Of a DNA stretch of 64,000 bases, positions 61,212 to 64,000 are shown piece after piece. Under the pieces are notes generated by a model. The model searched no databases. It was not told the DNA's origin and saw only the letters and a program-made list of their open reading frames with translations. The DNA is taken from positions 372,001 through 436,000 of the forward strand of contig CBDDKB010000002.1 in NCBI GenBank assembly GCA_965229935.1, written 5' to 3'. The translations under genes and the position numbers were made by a program. The stretch's first letter is position 1; every line of letters begins with the position of its first letter. This DNA is from SPJN01 sp965229935 (lineage in GTDB: Bacteria; Pseudomonadota; Alphaproteobacteria; SPJN01).

Positions 61212-62123
61212 ATGACTGATCACGCCCCCAACCCGACCGGGCTGCCCTTTGATGATTTCCGCGCGCTGGTGAAAACCATGCCAACCCCCAGTGTGGGCGA
61301 GGCGTCTGATTGCGGCGCGGGAGAGCTGGTCAATTGGATCGGTGCCTGGCAGGGCAGGCCCCGTCCGGCCCTGTCCATGCCGACGGTCTGCCTGTTTGCT
61401 GCCAGCCATGAAAGCGGGCTGGGCGACAGGGTGGATGACGCGATGAAGGCAGTACAAAGCCTGTTGGAAATGACAGCGGCGGGCGGCGCCCCGGTCAATC
61501 CCGTGTGTCTTGAGGTGAATGCAGGGCTAAAGGCCTTTGACCTTGCCATCGATATGCCCGTGCCGGACATTTTGGTTGAGGACGCCCATGATGAGGCAGG
61601 CGCCGCAGCCACCATCGCCTTTGGGATGGAGGCGATAGCGGGCGGGTCTGACCTGTTGGGCCTGTCCGCGATTGAGGTTGGCGGTAAGCTCAGCGCGCTT
61701 ACCGTTGCAACGGCCCTGATGGGCGAGGATGGCATGATCCTGTCAGAGCAGGAGGGGCGCTTTGTCGACGCGGTTTTTGCGCGTAAGGGGCAGGTGCCAA
61801 CAGATTCGCTAGAGGTTATGCGCACCTTTGCGGGGCGCGAGGTGATCGCGCTGGTTGGTGCTATGATGGCCGCCCGTCATGAACAGGTCCCCGTCATTAT
61901 TGATGGTCTGCCCGCGCTGGTTGCGGCACTTATTTTGCATCGGCTGGACCGGGCAACGATTGCCCATGTGCGGCTTGCGTCCGTTGCTGGGCCGCAGGAA
62001 GCTGCGATTGCGGAGGCGATTGGCCTGACGCCCGTCTTGAATTTGGCGGTTACCGCCGGGCCGGGCGTTGCGTCTGCGATGGTCATCGGCCTTGCCCGCG
62101 CTGCTGTCGGCATGCTGCGTTAG
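61212..62123 (+). CDS. CobT-like protein, probably catalytically inactive
   Basis: This 303-residue protein is a short homologue of nicotinate-nucleotide:dimethylbenzimidazole phosphoribosyltransferase (CobT, usually ~340). Recognisable parts: MPTPSVGEASDCGAGELVNW, a MTAAGGAPVN helix, VPVIIDGLPALVAALILHRL and LNLAVTAGPGVASAMVIGLA. The last segment aligns with the CobT motif LGEGTGA that holds the catalytic Glu; here the Glu position is Pro. FAADHG is FAASHE and GNTT is lost. I infer that it does not make alpha-ribazole phosphate and may be a relic or have a new role. ATG 61212 is chosen; longer frames lack support. Confidence 0.75.
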   Translation: MTDHAPNPTGLPFDDFRALVKTMPTPSVGEASDCGAGELVNWIGAWQGRPRPALSMPTVCLFAASHESGLGDRVDDAMKAVQSLLEMTAAGGAPVNPVCLEVNAGLKAFDLAIDMPVPDILVEDAHDEAGAAATIAFGMEAIAGGSDLLGLSAIEVGGKLSALTVATALMGEDGMILSEQEGRFVDAVFARKGQVPTDSLEVMRTFAGREVIALVGAMMAARHEQVPVIIDGLPALVAALILHRLDRATIAHVRLASVAGPQEAAIAEAIGLTPVLNLAVTAGPGVASAMVIGLARAAVGMLR

Positions 62124-62135
62124 TCTATCAGCGTC

Positions 62136-62296
62136 ATCCCGGAATAGCGGCGCTATATCCGGGATCCATTGTAGCGGTTGATCGTCACTATGGGCCCCGG
62201 ATAGCGCTTCGCACTTCCGGGGTGACGAGATTGCTGATTGTTAAAGGTCACAATCAACCGCCCCTCCACAGCGTCACCCCGGACTTGATCCGGGGT
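62136..62296. repeat. Cluster of three REP-like palindromes
   Basis: Three hairpins follow the CobT-like gene: ATCCCGGA...TCCGGGAT (62136-62165, with inner ATAGCG/CGCTAT), CCCCGGA...TCCGGGG (62195-62222) and ACCCCGGA-N5-TCCGGGGT (62276-62296). GTCA or TGAC flanks each. They are of the dispersed CCCGG type common between genes in Alphaproteobacteria; a related element is at 5961. Confidence 0.8.
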
Positions 62297-62392
62297 CTTC
62301 GGGTAGGCCTTGGTGTTGCTTATCAAAACAAGCACGTCACGAGGATACCAAAGATGCCGAAGCCGCCAACTGATCTGGCGTGAGCGATATTA

Positions 62393-62465
62393 TTGAGAAT
62401 CGTTCGCAAAAACTATTGACACGCGACTCGCTTTCCCTCATATTGCTTTTGCAAATCATTCGCAA
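62393..62465 (+). promoter_or_regulatory. Promoter flanked by two Fur-like boxes
   Basis: TTGACA (62416-62421) and CATATT (62439-62444) are 17 bases apart. Upstream, TTGAGAATCGTTCGCAA (62393-62409), and over the expected start point, TTGCAAATCATTCGCAA (62449-62465), both fit the 7-1-7 pattern of Fur boxes as seen in Alphaproteobacteria (consensus close to TTGCGAATnATTCGCAA). This is the layout of an iron-repressed promoter reading right. The binding protein (Fur, or a Mur-like relative) is inferred. Confidence 0.6.
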
Positions 62466-62526
62466 TTAAGGGCGAGGGCGCCACGACACTGCGGATGATG
62501 GTGATTGGTTTTGGGGAGAGAAAGCC

Positions 62527-62712
62527 ATGACTGTCAGAACTGCACGAGGCCGGGTCGTCACCGGCATCAGGCCGCAAACACCACCGTCTGAGGTGGCGAG
62601 CCACTTCCGATTTGGCATGTATTGCAGCGCGGGTGAGGCTGATTGCGATCTGCTTGAACTTCATGGCACACCCTTTCTGAACCTGATCCGTAATTGGGGC
62701 CAGCATGGCTGA
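62527..62712 (+). CDS. Possible 61-residue protein behind the Fur-type promoter
   Basis: The frame starts at an ATG with GGGGAGAG about 9 bases upstream and about 75 bases after the inferred transcription start. The sequence, MTVRTARGRVVTGIRPQTPP at the start and MYCSAGEADCDLLELHG later, matches no family I know. It is not HemP or Bfd. An opposite-strand frame (62413-62718) also exists. The transcript could equally be a non-coding iron-responsive RNA. Confidence 0.4.
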   Translation: MTVRTARGRVVTGIRPQTPPSEVASHFRFGMYCSAGEADCDLLELHGTPFLNLIRNWGQHG

Positions 62713-63098
62713 GCCCACAAATTAGTCAAAAACGGCACTACTGCCGCTTGTCTGTCGTCCAACGGGCAAGTGGTTCTGCGGCCCTGTCTGACCCATCCGT
62801 CCCTCTTTCGTCCCGGTCAGGCAGGGCTGCTATCTTTTGTCCTGCCCGCAAAATTCAGATGTTGACGCCGCGTCTTCTGCGGCGCGAGGGGGGCAACAGG
62901 GTCTGTTCCGGCTATTCGAGGCGAAATTCCACATATATATGCCCTTAATCGCTTGTCAGGCGGGGTCCCCTTGGCTATTTTCTGCGCCAATCATTGATCT
63001 GACGAAAAGTCATGAAGACAAGTCCACCACCTGTGGTGGGCCGTAACTGGATGGGGGCCGGGCGGTTCTAGCGCCGCCCCAAGCCGATGGAGAAAATA
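62713..63098 (+). other. Structured leader before the acyl-CoA dehydrogenase gene
   Basis: No gene is visible. A 13-bp stem pairs GCCCTGTCTGACC (62781-62793) with GGTCAGGCAGGGC (62815-62827) around a C/T-rich 21-base loop. Smaller stems are CGCCGC-N7-GCGGCG (62866-62884), CCACC-N6-GGTGG (63024-63039) and GGGCGG-N8-CCGCCC (63060-63079), the last ending about 10 bases before the Shine-Dalgarno of the next gene. No T-run terminator is seen, so the Fur-type promoter may reach the dehydrogenase gene. Confidence 0.5.
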
Positions 63099-64000
63099 AT
63101 GGACACAAGTTTCAGCCCAGAAGAATTGGCGTTCCGTGACGAAGTTCGCGCCTTTATCGCCGAAAACTATCCCGAAGATATCAAAGCCAAGATGGAAGCG
63201 GGTGTTGAGCTCAACAAAGAAGAAACCCTGCGTTGGCACAATATCCTTGCCAAAAAAGGCTGGGTTGCGCCCGGCTGGCCCGAAGAATGGGGCGGCACCA
63301 ATTGGACACCCGGTCAGAAGTTCCTGTTCGATCAGGCCTGTGCCGAGGCTGGCACCCCCGGCGTTCTGCCGTTCGGTATCTCAATGGTTGCGCCCGTGAT
63401 CTACACGTTCGGTACCGAAGAACAAAAGCAGCAGCATTTGCCGCCGATCTATAATGGCGATCTGTGGTGGTGTCAGGGCTATTCTGAGCCGGGCTCAGGT
63501 TCTGACCTTGCGTCTTTGAAGACCAAGGCTGTGCGTGATGGTGACGAGTATATCGTCAATGGTTCCAAAACTTGGACCACGCTTGCACAGCATGCTGACT
63601 GGATCTTCTGCCTTGTGAAAACAGACACAGAAGTGAAGGCACAGGAAGGTATCTCATTCCTGCTGATCGACATGAAAACGCCGGGCATCACCGTGCGCCC
63701 GATCATCACCATGGATGGCGGTCATGAGGTGAACGAAGTCTTCCTTGAAGATGTTCGCGTTCCGGTTGCCAATCGCATCGGTGAAGAAAACAAAGGCTGG
63801 ACCTATGCCAAATTCCTGCTGACCCATGAACGTACCGGTATTGCCGGTGTGGCTCGTTCCAAAAAGGGTCTGGCGCGTTTGAAAGAAATCGCCAAGGCAG
63901 AATATATTGATGGCCGTCCGCTGTTTGAAGATCAGGACTTTGCCCGCAAGATTGCGGAACTGGAAATTGATCTGACCGCGCTTGAATATACTGATCTGCG
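63099..64000 (+). CDS. Acyl-CoA dehydrogenase (partial, 3' end outside window)
   Basis: About 300 residues are visible and the frame is open at the right edge. This FAD enzyme introduces the 2,3-double bond in acyl-CoA. It has FSPEELAFRDEVRAFIAENY at the N-terminus, GWVAPGWPEEWGG, the FAD/substrate signature WCQGYSEPGSGSDLASLKT, NGSKTWTTLAQHADWIFCLV and VFLEDVRVPVANRIGEENKG. The segment order matches the long acyl-CoA dehydrogenases near sterol and branched-chain catabolic genes. GGAG lies 7 bases before the ATG at 63099. Confidence 0.93.
   Translation, partial: MDTSFSPEELAFRDEVRAFIAENYPEDIKAKMEAGVELNKEETLRWHNILAKKGWVAPGWPEEWGGTNWTPGQKFLFDQACAEAGTPGVLPFGISMVAPVIYTFGTEEQKQQHLPPIYNGDLWWCQGYSEPGSGSDLASLKTKAVRDGDEYIVNGSKTWTTLAQHADWIFCLVKTDTEVKAQEGISFLLIDMKTPGITVRPIITMDGGHEVNEVFLEDVRVPVANRIGEENKGWTYAKFLLTHERTGIAGVARSKKGLARLKEIAKAEYIDGRPLFEDQDFARKIAELEIDLTALEYTDL

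Noticed and set aside
62527..62712. HemP or Bfd identity for the 61-codon frame
   Set aside because: Neither the HemP C-terminal motif nor the four-Cys 2Fe-2S pattern of Bfd is present; only the Fur-type context suggested them.
62413..62718. 101-codon minus-strand frame near the Fur-type promoter
   Set aside because: It covers the promoter on the opposite strand, lacks a ribosome binding site and looks like a shadow of the structured region.
1..64000. tRNA, rRNA, CRISPR or insertion sequence
   Set aside because: I searched intergenic regions by eye for cloverleaf arms, regular spaced repeats and transposase-like frames with terminal repeats and found none.

Overview
This window looks like chromosomal DNA of a free-living, probably aquatic, alphaproteobacterium. 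The clues are families largely confined to that class (DUF2794, DUF1491, DUF1223, DUF1289), the linkages rplY-pth-ychF and lgt-midA-pgeF-prs, a DUF3450/ExbB/ExbB/ExbD/ExbD/TonB/TPR operon, and many lipid and CoA enzymes. I cannot place it below class level. I recognised no rRNA, tRNA, CRISPR array, transposase or phage module.

Layout. 0-0.45 kb: an AT-rich partial membrane-protein gene. 0.5-17.8 kb: small metabolic and housekeeping genes, including a PF10118 hydrolase behind paired operators, an HSD10-like dehydrogenase, phhB, a CobB-type sirtuin, a low-MW phosphatase, thpR, an aldo/keto reductase, a divergent tesA/ybbA/ybbP set, a Bax-inhibitor protein, a divergent MAPEG/TetR pair and a sterol-desaturase homologue. 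18.3-20.4 kb: a thiolase-like protein and an enoyl-CoA hydratase, with an intrinsic terminator lying just before the second start codon. 20.9-26.8 kb: a complete TonB energy-transduction operon. 26.9-34.8 kb: a minus-strand Baeyer-Villiger monooxygenase / thiolase-like / serine-esterase cluster facing a ThDP enzyme, a GST and a dienelactone hydrolase. 34.8-43.5 kb: a second desaturase divergent from a Crp/Fnr regulator, then ychF-pth-rplY and the fmn reductase-prs-pgeF-midA-lgt block. 43.7-52.7 kb: ubiK, ybjN-like, proC, a TetR-like protein, a phasin-like protein, a DksA/TraR zinc finger, an SDR, an OmpR/EnvZ-type pair with MarR, and ilvE.

52.8-59.2 kb is the accessory region and the best candidate for something undescribed. 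An AT-rich promoter region precedes a hydrophilic gene of unknown function that is split across two frames. It is followed by four tightly packed paralogues of about 345 residues, each with an N-terminal membrane anchor, four conserved cysteines and a PPRWAWPK C-terminal motif. Copies 1 and 4 are nearly identical over their first ~435 bp but differ sharply in two internal blocks. A toxin followed by an array of membrane-anchored immunity proteins would fit, but this is inference. Next to it is a 13-codon remnant of a second phosphomannomutase 3' end, which suggests past recombination here.

59.3-64 kb: phosphomannomutase, DUF1289, a CobT homologue that appears to have lost its catalytic glutamate, REP-like palindromes, a promoter flanked by two Fur-like boxes, and the start of an acyl-CoA dehydrogenase gene.

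Several regulator genes carry a clear palindrome at their own promoter (TetR at 13.74 kb, Crp/Fnr at 35.73 kb, MarR at 51.74 kb), which suggests autoregulation.
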